A DNA stretch of 64,000 bases from Bradyrhizobium sp. NP1 (GCF_030378205.1 NZ_CP127385.1:1178001-1242000), one strand, 5' to 3'; positions 32,026-41,584 are shown, counted from the stretch's first letter. Numbers and translations are program-made. Notes: generated by a model not told the origin, from the sequence alone.

Positions 32026-32802
32026 ATGGATGGGCCTGTCTTCACGCTGTTCGCTCTTGCCGCCCTCGTCGGCGGCTTTGTCAGCGGCTTTTCCGGCTTC
32101 GCCATGGGCCTCGTCGTATCGGGTGTTTGGCTGCACATCATCACGCCGATGCAAACCGCCACATTGATCGCCGGCTATGGCCTGCTCACACAAGGCTATG
32201 GCATCTTCAAGCTGCGCCACGTCCTCGACTTGCGGAAGGCCTGGCCTCTCGCACTTGGGACCGTCATCGGCATACCGATCGGTGTCAGCATCCTCGCCTA
32301 CCTGAATCCGAGCCATTTGCGCTTTGGCGTTGGAGTGCTGCTTGTGCTCTACGCAATCTACGGCCTGTCGCGGCCTGTGTTCGCTCCGATGAAAATCGGA
32401 GTCGGGACCGACATCGCCATCGGCGTGTCAAACGGCCTGCTCGGTGGTCTGACGGGGCTCGGCGGCGTGATCTCAACGATCTCTTGCCAATGGCGCGGCT
32501 GGCCCAAGGATGTGCAGCGTGCCGTATTTCAGCCGGTGCTGTTCATAGCATTCGTGGTCATCTCGATGTCTCAAGCCGCTGCCGGCACCATCACCAGGGA
32601 TACGCTGGCGCTGTACGCGCTGGGCGTTCCATTCATGGTCGCTGGCCTTTGGTCGGGTTTCAAGCTGTTCGGAAAAATCGACGACGAGACGTTCCGCAAG
32701 GCCGTGTTGGCGCTTCTGCTGCTCGCGGGGCTGTCGCTTGTCGTGTCGGTGATGCCGTTGCCATCTGCAAGTATAGAGACCGATTGTAGCAAACCGTGTT
32801 GA
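32026..32802 (+). CDS. TSUP (TauE/SafE) family permease
   Basis: The 258-residue protein has eight hydrophobic segments with TSUP motifs FVSGFSGFAMGLVVSGVWL (near residue 17) and GVSNGLLGGLTGLGGVIST (near residue 132). ATG 32026 follows GGGGGGATG and is preferred over the ATG/GTG further upstream. Because chromate and sulfate are chemical analogues and a motif is shared with the chrBA leader, this permease may belong to the same response (sulfate or sulfite movement under chromate stress); that is an inference. Confidence 0.82.
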   Translation: MDGPVFTLFALAALVGGFVSGFSGFAMGLVVSGVWLHIITPMQTATLIAGYGLLTQGYGIFKLRHVLDLRKAWPLALGTVIGIPIGVSILAYLNPSHLRFGVGVLLVLYAIYGLSRPVFAPMKIGVGTDIAIGVSNGLLGGLTGLGGVISTISCQWRGWPKDVQRAVFQPVLFIAFVVISMSQAAAGTITRDTLALYALGVPFMVAGLWSGFKLFGKIDDETFRKAVLALLLLAGLSLVVSVMPLPSASIETDCSKPC

Positions 32803-32960
32803 CGGCGCTCTTTAGCTCCGTTTATGGCACTTGTCGGACCTGACGGATCAAGCTGGCGATGTCCGTCTGCGGGCTGAAAACGGACTTCCGAATTGCGCGA
32901 GCCGATGTCTGGAAACGACCCACAACCGACATTGCGCGTGGCCTGCCGTCGCGGTAGCAA

Positions 32961-33380
32961 TTACATCGCGCAACGGTAGAAAGTCAGTTGCATTCCCGCG
33001 AAATCCGGATCTTGGAAAATTCGGGACACGCTGTTGTCGCTCAGGATTTTGATTTGCAGATCAATGCTCGACGCCATGATTTCCGAGGCGCACGCAGCAT
33101 GAAGATCGATGGTATCACCCGACGCTTTCCTCGACTTGATGGTGCATCGGGCGGCTTTGCCTCTGATCTCGTTTCCGGCAGCAACAAAGCCGCCACCGAA
33201 CTCTTCGGAGAATTGCGCAAAATTGATTTGATCGCCTTTTTTGACGAAGACCTTACCGCACTGGTCGGCGCTCGTCGCCCAGGCGCCAGTCAAATCGAAG
33301 GCCTGCGCCTGCGAAGATAGCAGAAACCCGCTGCAAGCCAGCAAGACGCCCAATCCGGTCGATCGGCTCGAGTTGAACAT
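32961..33380 (-). CDS. Exported protein of unknown function
   Basis: The 139-residue protein has a signal peptide (TGLGVLLACSGFLLSSQAQA) and a compact domain with four cysteines (DQCGKVFVKKGDQINF; ARCTIKS; AACASEIM; FYRCAM). The cysteines probably form two disulfides in the periplasm. ATG 33380 follows AAGGAGC at 8 bp and is better than the ATG six codons upstream. No family is recognised, though the FDLTGAW start is common among lipocalin-like small periplasmic proteins. Confidence 0.65.
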   Translation of the reverse strand: MFNSSRSTGLGVLLACSGFLLSSQAQAFDLTGAWATSADQCGKVFVKKGDQINFAQFSEEFGGGFVAAGNEIRGKAARCTIKSRKASGDTIDLHAACASEIMASSIDLQIKILSDNSVSRIFQDPDFAGMQLTFYRCAM

Positions 33381-33507
33381 CGCTTCAGCTCCTTTCAATG
33401 GGGATCAGGGCCGCCTTGGTTGCCGCGGCTCCAACTGTGTGCCCCGGCCTCCTGGAAGACAGGCGTCCCTTTTGGTCCTCTTGACGGGTGCGATTTGCGA
33501 ATGCCTC

Positions 33508-33783
33508 CTAGCACGGACGATACGGATAGTATCCACAGCGATAAGCCCCGTAAGCTCCCGTGGCAGCGGCGCCGACCGCGGCAGCTCCAACGCCTACCGC
33601 CACTCCACGGCGTACGGCTGCACCACGGTACACGCCACGGTGATAGACACCCGCGTGGTAACCGCCAACGCGACCGACGCCAACGCCCCTTCGGTATGCG
33701 AAGGCGTCAGTCGAAAAAGTCGCGATACAGGCGATGCCAACGATGGCGGATGCAGCAAGCGAAATAAGGGTTCGACGCGACAT
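33508..33783 (-). CDS. Exported Gly/Tyr/Arg-rich small protein
   Basis: The 91-residue protein has a signal peptide (ISLAASAIVGIACIATFSTD, then AFA) and repeats of G-Y/V-H-x-G-V-Y-R. It then has an alanine/glycine hydrophobic stretch (GVGAAAVGAAATGAYGAY) and a tail RCGYYPYRPC with two cysteines. The plan is the same as 28282-28743 at a smaller size, so the two are probably paralogous. A strong hairpin sits in its leader (33799-33833). ATG 33783 follows AAAGGAT. Confidence 0.65.
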   Translation of the reverse strand: MSRRTLISLAASAIVGIACIATFSTDAFAYRRGVGVGRVGGYHAGVYHRGVYRGAAVRRGVAVGVGAAAVGAAATGAYGAYRCGYYPYRPC

Positions 33784-33798
33784 GACTGATCCTTTCTC

Positions 33799-33833
33799 GG
33801 GCTGACAGTTCGTGCTTCGAACCAAGTCAGCCC
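33799..33833 (-). promoter_or_regulatory. Leader hairpin upstream of the Gly/Tyr-rich gene
   Basis: GGGCTGAC (33799-33806) pairs with GTCAGCCC (33826-33833), and GTTCG (33808-33812) with CGAAC (33818-33822) inside it. The base lies 15 bp upstream of the ATG at 33783, close enough to affect ribosome access if transcribed. Confidence 0.5.
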
Positions 33834-34070
33834 GCCGTTCTGATCGTGGATGCCGTAAAATCCTAGCCCGGTCTGTCAGCCTGATCTGAGCAAAATTGAC
33901 CAGCGGCAGCGAACCGGATGTGATCGGCTATAGGTCAGCGGGCCGCGCGGGCGCTCGAAGGGCGAGATCAAATGGGGAAGCGGTGCTGACCGGGATTCCC
34001 AGCGTCTAAAGCGCAAGGCGACTGAACCGCCATTCTCTGTTATGGTTGCATTGCTGCAGCCATCACGGTC

Positions 34071-35417
34071 TTGCCGCGTTGGGGGGTGACGAGCGTGGTT
34101 TCGCTGAAATTGCCACTGTGGCTTCGTTTCATCCTGCTGCTTGGCCTCGCAGCACTCGCCTCGGGCGCAAGCCTGCTTGCCTATCGGTATTATACGCGTC
34201 CGACAACGCTGAGCGTGGCGGTGGGCTCGATCGACGGCGAGGCTGCCAAGGCAATGTCAGCGATAGCGGCCGAGCTCGTTTCGACGAACGCGCCGGTGCG
34301 GCTCAAGGTCATCGACAGCGGCACCGCGCTCGAGGCCGCTAACGCCTTCTCCGCGGGTAAGGTCGATCTCGCCGTGGTTCGCGGCGATGTCGGTGACTTG
34401 TCGCAGGCGCAAGCCGTTGTCGTCGTCAGCCACATGGTCGTACTGATCATCGCGCCGCCCGGATCATCGATCGACAGCATGGACAACTTGAAGGGACGCA
34501 CGGTCGGCGTGGTTGGCGGAGCAGCGAACGCCAAAATTATCGACGCGTTGACCAAGGAATATGATCTGGCGAGCGCAAAAGTTGCGTTCAAGAACCTCGC
34601 TTTGACAGATGTCCGGCAAGCCGTTCAATCAAAACAGGTCAGTGCTCTGCTCGTCACGATCCCGCTCGCCGAAAAATACCTCTCGCTCGTTCGCGGATTT
34701 TTTCAGCTCGACCATAGAAAGGTCCCGGTACTGATCCCCATCGAGTCCGCGGCAGCAATTGCAGAGACCGAACGTGCCTTTGAAAGTTTCGACGTCCCGA
34801 AGGGCACTCTACGGGGATCGCCGCCGGTTCCGGAAGACGATCTGACAACTTTGAGGACCTCGCTGTACTTGGTTGCGCACAAGAAGCTCGGCACTGATCT
34901 GGTAACCCGACTCACACAAGCGATTATGAGCGTGCGCAGGGATCTTCTGCGCGAGCAGCCGCTTTTCGCGCAGATCACCGCGCCCAGCACCGACCAGGAT
35001 GCCTACCTTCCGCTGCACCCTGGAGCGGCAGCCGTCTACAACAGCACCACGCAGAGCTTTATGGATGAGTACGGCAACTGGATCTATCTCACGCCAATGA
35101 TACTGGGGGGCGCGGCCACCGTGCTTGCCGCGGCCTGGAAGTTTCTTGGGCTGGGCAGCTCGAAAAGTGAAGGCCCGCTGGATTCTCTCTATGCGCTGGG
35201 ACGCCGAATCCGCAGGGCCGCAACCGAGGCCGAGCTGTCGGATATCGAGGAAGAAATTGACGGCATTCTCAAAGCCCAGCGCGCCAAAGCCGCCGCCGGC
35301 GACGAGAGCGCAGTGGATGACGCGACGCTGAATGTCGCCGCCCATCGGCTCGAAAGCTTGATTCACGATCGACGAACGGTGCTTGCAAAGAAACCTGCCG
35401 TCGTTTCTGCAGCCTAA
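34071..35417 (+). CDS. TAXI-family TRAP-type binding protein, membrane anchored
   Basis: The 448-residue protein has an N-terminal anchor (FILLLGLAALASGASLLAYR) and a TAXI-type periplasmic binding domain (LSVAVGSIDGEAAKAMSAIA; DLAVVRGDVGD; GRTVGVVGGAANAKIIDAL). A second membrane segment (LTPMILGGAATVLAAAWKFL, about residue 340) precedes a cytoplasmic helical tail. A free TRAP receptor would lack the second span, so this looks like a membrane-bound sensor-like variant. No TRAP permease gene is adjacent. The TTG start at 34071 is uncertain; GTG at 34086 or 34095 would also precede the first helix. Confidence 0.75.
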   Translation: MPRWGVTSVVSLKLPLWLRFILLLGLAALASGASLLAYRYYTRPTTLSVAVGSIDGEAAKAMSAIAAELVSTNAPVRLKVIDSGTALEAANAFSAGKVDLAVVRGDVGDLSQAQAVVVVSHMVVLIIAPPGSSIDSMDNLKGRTVGVVGGAANAKIIDALTKEYDLASAKVAFKNLALTDVRQAVQSKQVSALLVTIPLAEKYLSLVRGFFQLDHRKVPVLIPIESAAAIAETERAFESFDVPKGTLRGSPPVPEDDLTTLRTSLYLVAHKKLGTDLVTRLTQAIMSVRRDLLREQPLFAQITAPSTDQDAYLPLHPGAAAVYNSTTQSFMDEYGNWIYLTPMILGGAATVLAAAWKFLGLGSSKSEGPLDSLYALGRRIRRAATEAELSDIEEEIDGILKAQRAKAAAGDESAVDDATLNVAAHRLESLIHDRRTVLAKKPAVVSAA

Positions 35418-35658
35418 ACGACAATCCAAGAAGAAAAGTTATGAAAATATGAATCGTTTCAACTCTGCTGACGGCAAGCTCCATCGCTTTTAAGCTCGAT
35501 GGACACAAGCGCAGTCGTCTGCGCGTGCGGGTCTGAACGCAACATCCGAGACTTGAGCTAGGATTTCCCGCCGATGTCCACTTTCAGGGGAAAGGCGGAC
35601 ATGCGGCGACGACACCGGAACGTCGCCTTTTTGAACCCCAAACAGACATCGCTAGGTA

Positions 35659-35825
35659 CGAGTGTCCCGAATCCGAAGTTCGCATCATTTTGCGGCGAGC
35701 TCTCTTGCGAACTTCGGATTCGAAAGGACACTAGCAAGCTTATGATCCTAGTGTGGTTTTGGTTCGGAAGTTCTCTTGATGAACTCGCAGCACAGATGAA
35801 GAGAACTTCCGAACCACCACACCAG
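35659..35825. repeat. Palindromic repeat cluster C (type I then type II)
   Basis: A type I hairpin lies at 35659-35734 and a type II hairpin at 35748-35825, joined by CAAGCTTATGATC. After it comes GGCCGTAAACCCATAAA, the same flank as after cluster A. The rest of 35418-36020 shows no gene. Confidence 0.88.
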
Positions 35826-36020
35826 GCCGTAAACCCATAAATCTGCCGGGCGGCGGCGTGCGAGGTCCGCTATGCCCCGATAGCCGACTTATTGTTGCAC
35901 AGCAGCGCAACGACGCTTTGTGCCATTACCGGAAGTGAAAAGCTTTACTCAATCACCTCGTCGGCAGCGACCAGCAGGTCCGGCGCGTTTCCCTAATTGT
36001 GGTGGCGGACGGCATGGCGC

Positions 36021-36554
36021 CTACGGAACGTTTGGTTCTGACCGCGCGAAACGGAACGGATGGGATTTTTGTGCGTGTTTAAATTGAAGCCAACGACTCC
36101 GCACTAAGTATGCGGCATTGGCCGCCAGTCGTCGTGAAGCCCTCCAAACTTCCATCGATTGGACCGCGTCCATCATGCGGCGCCAATATTGATATCCCCA
36201 AGCAAAAGCTGGGATCGACAGGAGCTTCTCTCGATTTAGTTGAAACAGCTGCTCGACGAGCGTGAGCTTCAAAACTTCCGCTGCGATAAAGATAACGGCG
36301 CCGGCGAAAAAATGACCGGTCCCAATCAAATACCCCGCTAAAGGCTTTGCCGGCTCCAGGATGATAACCGGCACGGCGAAAAGCGCGAGCGAAGGATACG
36401 GCCGCAAAGAAACGATCCAGAGTCGCGCTCCCTCGAAAATCTTCTTTTTAGCAATCCAAACGGTCACCGGTTGCGTGACGTGAGAAAATACGCCGTCGAC
36501 AATGAAATACACGGTGGCAAGGATGAAAACAGGTGTGTTCCAAACGCGGGCCAT
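36021..36554 (-). CDS. Membrane protein of unknown function
   Basis: The 177-residue protein has three or four hydrophobic segments (VFILATVYFIVDGVFSHV; LALFAVPVIILEPAKPLAGY; FAGAVIFIAAEVLKLTLVEQ) and a basic C-terminal tail with WRRMMDAVQ and RSRWLQF. ATG 36554 follows GGAGG. The family is not one I can name; the EPAKPL segment looks conserved. It stands alone, flanked by repeat-rich DNA. Confidence 0.65.
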   Translation of the reverse strand: MARVWNTPVFILATVYFIVDGVFSHVTQPVTVWIAKKKIFEGARLWIVSLRPYPSLALFAVPVIILEPAKPLAGYLIGTGHFFAGAVIFIAAEVLKLTLVEQLFQLNREKLLSIPAFAWGYQYWRRMMDAVQSMEVWRASRRLAANAAYLVRSRWLQFKHAQKSHPFRFARSEPNVP

Positions 36555-37038
36555 GAAATCCTCCGCTGAGTCAAAGCGAAGGCGATCAATGCGTTCCAAG
36601 TTCCGCGAGGCAAATCGCTATGCCTCTCTTAACGGAACAATGGATTCTGCATATTTAGGAGGCCAATATCACTCCTATCGACTGCAATAGGTGCTTTATC
36701 CTCGGATAATTGAACACCGGTAGGCCCCGGCTAAGCCAACCTAGCTAAGCTAGGGCGTGAACCCATAGATTCAGAGTGGTCGGCGGATGTCCGCTTTGGT
36801 GCGCATTCCGAACTCTGGTCGGACATCGCGTGAGGTCCGAAAAGGGCCACAAGCAGACATCGGCACCTGATCGATCACCTCGTTAGCGCGCAGTAGGAAC
36901 GATCCGAGCGCGTCGTTGACGACGTAAAGTGCATCCGCGCGACCACTGAGCGATGAGCGGCACCACGTGCCGCAGCGGCGGTGAGGCCCCCGCTCGGCCC
37001 GCAGGTGCGGCAACTCCTACCAACAACTCAACGGAAAT
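36555..37038. other. Gene-poor stretch with decayed repeats
   Basis: CTAGGGCGTGAACCCATAGA at 36759-36778 is a solo copy of the flank found next to palindrome clusters A and C. ATGTCCGC and GGTCGGACATCGC at 36786-36830 resemble decayed dispersed repeats. I find no convincing gene. Confidence 0.45.
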
Positions 37039-38160
37039 TTACTGGTTCGCCCGTTCGACGGCGGCGGTGGCCATGTATTTCGAACGGAATTCAGCAACCC
37101 GTTCGCGCCACATTCCGACGAACGCCCCCGATGTCAGGTTATCCACCGATTTCCACGCGTGTTTGACGGCCGGAAGAGTATTCCGCCAGATCGCGCGTTT
37201 GCACCATTTTTCACCTTTCTCTCTGCCTTCGCTGGTGGCGCACATGGATTTCCAAGCGATGCGATCAGGTTGGCTGATGTGTGCGGCGGCGCCTTCCCAA
37301 CCTTGTTGATGGATCAAGTAAAGATCGCTCAAGGTGGGCTTCTGGTGCGTCACCCACTCGAACAGAATGCCTTCGGTAATGAACTTGTAGGCCGCCGCAA
37401 CGGCATTGTCGCGAGGATTACGAATCTGCCCGGAGCCGAATTTGTTGAACTCGTATTCGCTCAGTTGGAAAAGGCCGATATACGACCCCGTGCGTTGCTT
37501 GGGGTCGAAACCGGACTCGATCTTGGCAACTGCCTTCATGAAATTGAAATCCAGACCGAAAGCGTCGGAGGCGCGCTTGATCTCCTCGACCGGCGTTCCG
37601 ACCGGGATGTCCTTGAGTGAATTTAAGACGATAGCCGCCGGCTTCTCGGCAGGCGGCAGTTCGGACCAGACGTAATAGATGAGATACCGGAAATCCTGCG
37701 TCACCGGTGCCGGGCTGGGGGCACTGTCCGGCGCATCGCGTGTTGTCGGCATGGGTTGGGCGGCATCATGGTGGCCCAAGTCCACCGATTTTGTCTCGAT
37801 AGTCGCCACCTGCACGGGCGGTAGATCGGCCGGCATCTGCGACGGATCGGGCAACGCGGCCTCGACGATCGATTCAGGCTCATATGAGGCCACCATCTTG
37901 CCGGTAGCCATTCCCGTCGCCGATTCGGCGGCCGTCGCCACATCAGTGTTGGCGACAGCGGCATTGCCCATTGCGGTTGCCTGCGGTGCGTCCGCGAGCT
38001 CGGCGTTGGCGGTAAGAGATGCTGCGCGGTCCTCGATTGGCACTGCGCCGGTGTTCTCGATGCCGGCCGAACCGAAGCCAGCAAGCCAGGCGACGATCCA
38101 CCCCGCGAGAACGATCGTTCCGCACAACGCCGCCACTGCCGCAGATCGCCGCGGGTTCAT
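37039..38160 (-). CDS. Membrane-anchored SLT-type lytic transglycosylase
   Basis: The 373-residue protein has an N-terminal anchor (VAALCGTIVLAGWIVAWLAG) and an alanine/proline-rich linker of about 140 residues. A lysozyme-like SLT domain follows, with the catalytic Glu in FMKAVAKIESGFDPKQRTGS and the downstream YIGLFQLSEYEF. It should cleave peptidoglycan glycan strands in the periplasm, perhaps for insertion of an envelope machine. The late WCKRAIWRNTLP segment adds cysteines. ATG 38160 begins the anchor; an upstream start is less likely. Confidence 0.8.
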   Translation of the reverse strand: MNPRRSAAVAALCGTIVLAGWIVAWLAGFGSAGIENTGAVPIEDRAASLTANAELADAPQATAMGNAAVANTDVATAAESATGMATGKMVASYEPESIVEAALPDPSQMPADLPPVQVATIETKSVDLGHHDAAQPMPTTRDAPDSAPSPAPVTQDFRYLIYYVWSELPPAEKPAAIVLNSLKDIPVGTPVEEIKRASDAFGLDFNFMKAVAKIESGFDPKQRTGSYIGLFQLSEYEFNKFGSGQIRNPRDNAVAAAYKFITEGILFEWVTHQKPTLSDLYLIHQQGWEGAAAHISQPDRIAWKSMCATSEGREKGEKWCKRAIWRNTLPAVKHAWKSVDNLTSGAFVGMWRERVAEFRSKYMATAAVERANQ

Positions 38161-38723
38161 GATCCCGTCGCCTCCAAAGGCTCCACCTGAGCCATGCTGC
38201 ACAGCCAAGCACGCGACGGCCTGATTATTCGGGTCAAGATATGACCGCGGAATGGCGCAAACTGCAGGTCATCAACTTTTCCAAAGAGTGTTACCCGAAT
38301 GCAACGTGGCGCCCGCGAGCAGTTGTCTGCACTCTCCGACGTAGCGTGTAGGGGGAGTTTCGGACCCGGCGAGCCCGCCACGGTTATGTCGGACCGACAG
38401 ACGCGGTTGAGTGGCCGCAAGCGCGGATGCCGGCCCCTCGAGCGGTCTGTCGTTGGTGAATTATAGGATCTTCTGAGCGAACCGAACCCATTGCCCCAGA
38501 TCAAAGCGCCCGTCGCAACGGCAACTCACATCGAACATTGATCGCCCCGGCGATCGGCGCCACGGCTATTGCCGATTGTCTTCTTCCAGCAAATTGGCCT
38601 CGTAATTGTGAATACGGTCCAATTTTCGACCCACTGCGACCAGATTTAAAGGAGAGGCTGCGGTCCGCAACGCCGCGTTTTTTGGTTGGACCTCGCATGC
38701 AACATCACTGCATGAGGTACTGA
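38161..38723. other. Long intergenic region before the L,D-transpeptidase
   Basis: Between two divergent cell-wall genes there are 563 bp without a supported gene. It must hold the promoters of both. I see no obvious operator palindrome. Confidence 0.4.
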
Positions 38724-39899
38724 ATGAGGAAGCAGACTCCATTAATAGCTTTCGCCATTTTCATGCTCTCTGCAGGGATCGCACACGCTCAGTTTCTGTT
38801 CTGGCCCCAGTACACGTCCTGGCCAGGCCATTACGCTCCGTTCAAACACAAGCACCACCACCGGCGGACAAACTCTGAATTGGCGAAAAACGCTCGGCCC
38901 GAGGACCCTCCGAAGGGCCCGCTCCAGATCATCATCTCGATTGCAGACCAACGGGTCTCGCTTTTTGACAACGGGACCCTGATCGCACGCTCTTCGGTGT
39001 CCACGGGAACTCAGGGGCATCCTACGCCCCACGGCGTATTCAGCGTGATCAGCAAACAGCGATGGCACCGTTCAAATATTTATAGCGCTGCCCCCATGCC
39101 CTACATGCAGCGCATCACCTGGTCAGGGATAGCGTTGCATGCCGGTGTTGTGCCTGGGCGTCCGGCGTCACACGGCTGCATCCGTTTGAAAAATGACTTT
39201 GCCATTCGACTCTGGCATCTCACGAAGCGCGGCACTCGAGTGATCATTGCGCACGACGATGTCCAGCCTGTCGAGATAACCAATCCGCACCTTTTTAAGC
39301 CGAAAGCCGTGTCCGGTTCGCCGGAATTTCAGACTGCCACAGTCGCGGGTAAGAGCATTAGCACAGCCGCGGCAACGCATGGATCACCAGTGTCCAACGC
39401 CGAGACTCCAGAAGCCACTAGTCTCCAGGTTCCAGGCTCGGCTCCTGCTGGAGTCGCACCTCAGAAGGTCGTCCCGATCTCCATCTTCGTGAGTCGTAAG
39501 TTGAGCAAGCTCTTCGTGCGCCAGGGCTTCACGCCGTTGTTTGATGTCCCGGTCACGATCGAAAATCCGGGGGAGCCGCTGGGAACGCACGTGTTTACCG
39601 CAATGGAATTCCAGAACGAGCGAGCGGCCATTCGCTGGACCGTCGTGTCGATTCCGGAGGAATTTCCTCGCATTTCCGAGGGGGCCACGAAAGAGCGCGA
39701 AGCGCCCGCGAAGCAAACCGCCCTATCGGTACCGTTGCCCGATAAAGCCAACGCTGCCCTCGACCGCATCGAAATACCCCGGGATACGGTTGAGAGGATC
39801 TCTGAACTACTGACGCCGGCCTCTTCATTGATTATTTCCGACAACGGATTTAGCCATGAGACGGGAAAAGACACGGATTTCATCGTGGTGACGCATTGA
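38724..39899 (+). CDS. YkuD-type L,D-transpeptidase
   Basis: The 391-residue exported protein has a signal peptide (IAFAIFMLSAGIAHA) and a YkuD domain. The catalytic signature is HAGVVPGRPASHGCIRLKND (about residues 139-158, nucleophile Cys). A C-terminal extension of about 200 residues follows; it repeats a strand pattern (VVPISIFVSRKLSKLFVRQG) resembling the start of the YkuD domain (LQIIISIADQRVSLFDNG), as if a second, catalytically empty copy were present. The enzyme makes 3-3 peptidoglycan cross-links or attaches proteins. Confidence 0.85.
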   Translation: MRKQTPLIAFAIFMLSAGIAHAQFLFWPQYTSWPGHYAPFKHKHHHRRTNSELAKNARPEDPPKGPLQIIISIADQRVSLFDNGTLIARSSVSTGTQGHPTPHGVFSVISKQRWHRSNIYSAAPMPYMQRITWSGIALHAGVVPGRPASHGCIRLKNDFAIRLWHLTKRGTRVIIAHDDVQPVEITNPHLFKPKAVSGSPEFQTATVAGKSISTAAATHGSPVSNAETPEATSLQVPGSAPAGVAPQKVVPISIFVSRKLSKLFVRQGFTPLFDVPVTIENPGEPLGTHVFTAMEFQNERAAIRWTVVSIPEEFPRISEGATKEREAPAKQTALSVPLPDKANAALDRIEIPRDTVERISELLTPASSLIISDNGFSHETGKDTDFIVVTH

Positions 39900-40202
39900 T
39901 GCGGCGGCGCAACCCACCAACACACGATGCCGCTGCGCAAGTCCGCTTTTCTTCCACGGGTTTAACCCGAACGACCTCGTGGTCTGAGAAAATTATGTCC
40001 GTTGTCGGTCTGCTCGTCATTAAGCCGATGTCTCGGATGGGTCATTCGCGACTGGGGCGAGCCGGCGGCGAGTCCGGTCACGTCCGCTGCGCCGCCGAAA
40101 GCGGAAGTCAATACAGAGCATTAGCGACATGGTGACGGGGGCATTGCGGGTTGATGGCGCTGCCCAAGACGTGATTCAAGCTCCGAACCGGAGCCTCGAA
40201 TC
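39900..40202. other. Intergenic region before the IS remnant
   Basis: No supported gene. The last part may include the left end of the IS5-family element; I could not identify a matching right inverted repeat. Confidence 0.35.
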
Positions 40203-40799
40203 ATGCGCTACGAACTCAGCGACTATGAATGGACCGCCATCAAACCTATGCTGCCGGACAAACCGCGTGGTGTTCGGCGTGTAAATGACCGTCGCGTGCT
40301 CAATGGCATCTTTTGGGTCCTGCGTTCAGGTGCGCCATGGCGAGACCTGCCAGCGACCTATGGTCCGCGCACCACCTGTTACAATCGCTTCGTTCGGTGG
40401 CGGAAGGCTGGCGTCTGCGACCAGATCATGGACGCACTGGCTGCCGGTCATGACGCGGCGGTGCAGATGATCGACACCTCCATCGTGCGCGTGCATCAGC
40501 ACGGAGCCTGTATCGCGGACAACAATCAGGAAGATATGGGTCGCTCACGAGGGGGCCTGACCAGCAAGATTCACGCGGTGGTGGACACCAATGGCCTGCC
40601 GGTCCATCTCGCCCTCTCGCCCGGTGAGGCGCATGACAACCGGCTGTGTTCGGTTCTGCTCAGCGCATTGCTTCCGCAAACGATGTTGCTCGCGGATCGT
40701 GGATACGACGCGGACTGGATCAGGGAAGACTACCGAGCCTTCGCTCCGCTGTTATTTCGTAATCATCCGGCTCACGGGGAGGGGTGCCGCGGCTGGTGA
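40203..40799 (+). pseudogene. IS5-family transposase, 3'-truncated
   Basis: The first 198 residues of an IS5-family transposase are present: the N-terminal domain (YEWTAIKPMLPDKPRGVRRV), first catalytic Asp (MIDTSIVRVHQ), GRSRGGLTSKIHAVVDTNG, and second Asp (LLADRGYDADWIRE). The protein ends in unrelated residues after LLFRNHPAHG, so the catalytic Glu region is lost. It matches the shorter fragment at 19398-19757 closely in the first 100 residues. It is inactive unless rescued in trans. Confidence 0.85.
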
Positions 40800-40918
40800 G
40801 ATGACAAATGTCAGCCATGTGTTCCAGCCGGTGGGCCGATCCCGGCGCGGACAACACCGGTGATTCTGCTATAGTTCGACATTCGAACGGGCGTAGTTTC
40901 TGCTTTAAGGGTCGAATC

Positions 40919-41194
40919 ATGCACAAAGCACCTGGATCATTGCTATTGGTCATCGTTTTTATTCTTTTTAGTCCTCAGGTGCGAGCGCAGCAGATTCCGG
41001 CCGAAACGCCTCAGGGAATGCTGGCGGCCCAGATTCGCATACAAGGTTTCACCTGCGAAAAGCCGCTCGGTGCAAAGAAAAATACCAGGTTGTCTCGACC
41101 AGATCGAGACGTTTGGGTTCTAAAATGCAGCAATGCTATGTACAGGATTACGCGCGCCCCCGACATGGCGGCGAAGGTCGAACCACTCCCTTGA
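40919..41194 (+). CDS. Small exported protein
   Basis: The 91-residue protein has a signal peptide (LLLVIVFILFSPQVRAQQ) and a short domain with two cysteines (IQGFTCEKPLGAKKN and VWVLKCSNAMYRITRAPDMA). The C...YRI pattern resembles small periplasmic proteins of rhizobia with one disulfide. ATG 40919 begins the signal peptide. No function known. Confidence 0.6.
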   Translation: MHKAPGSLLLVIVFILFSPQVRAQQIPAETPQGMLAAQIRIQGFTCEKPLGAKKNTRLSRPDRDVWVLKCSNAMYRITRAPDMAAKVEPLP

Positions 41195-41584
41195 GCGAAT
41201 GACCTCTATTGGCCCTTAGCGTCGTTTCGCTGCCATGCGGAATTTGGTCCGCTACCGGCGCATATCGGGCATCGAGTAGCATCAAGCGGCGAGCCGCGCT
41301 CACGCTCAACGTCGTCAGCGCTCTAGGCTGCCGAAGCAGGTTGCCTGGATGTCGAGGGCAAAGATCATTGCGGCGGTCCCTGGCGGTTCGCCCCGCGCGA
41401 AGCCAGGGCCCGGCCAGCGCGCGTGCGCCTAAAATCGAATTTCGCGAGCGATCTCAAGCTGATTTGAGTCGTCCAGTCCTTTGCGCAAAAATATTCCGCT
41501 TGTTGCGTCGGGCAAATCAGTGGCTTCAATCCGCGCGTCCCGCCTCGATCAGAGGGGCGTTGCGCATCGTCACGGACGTTGAGC

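Noticed and set aside
35574..35840. Open frame ending in SLDELAAQMKRTSEPPHQ, also found at 19535-19861
   Set aside because: The shared C-terminal peptide is the translation of the type II palindrome, so the similarity reflects the repeat and not a protein family.
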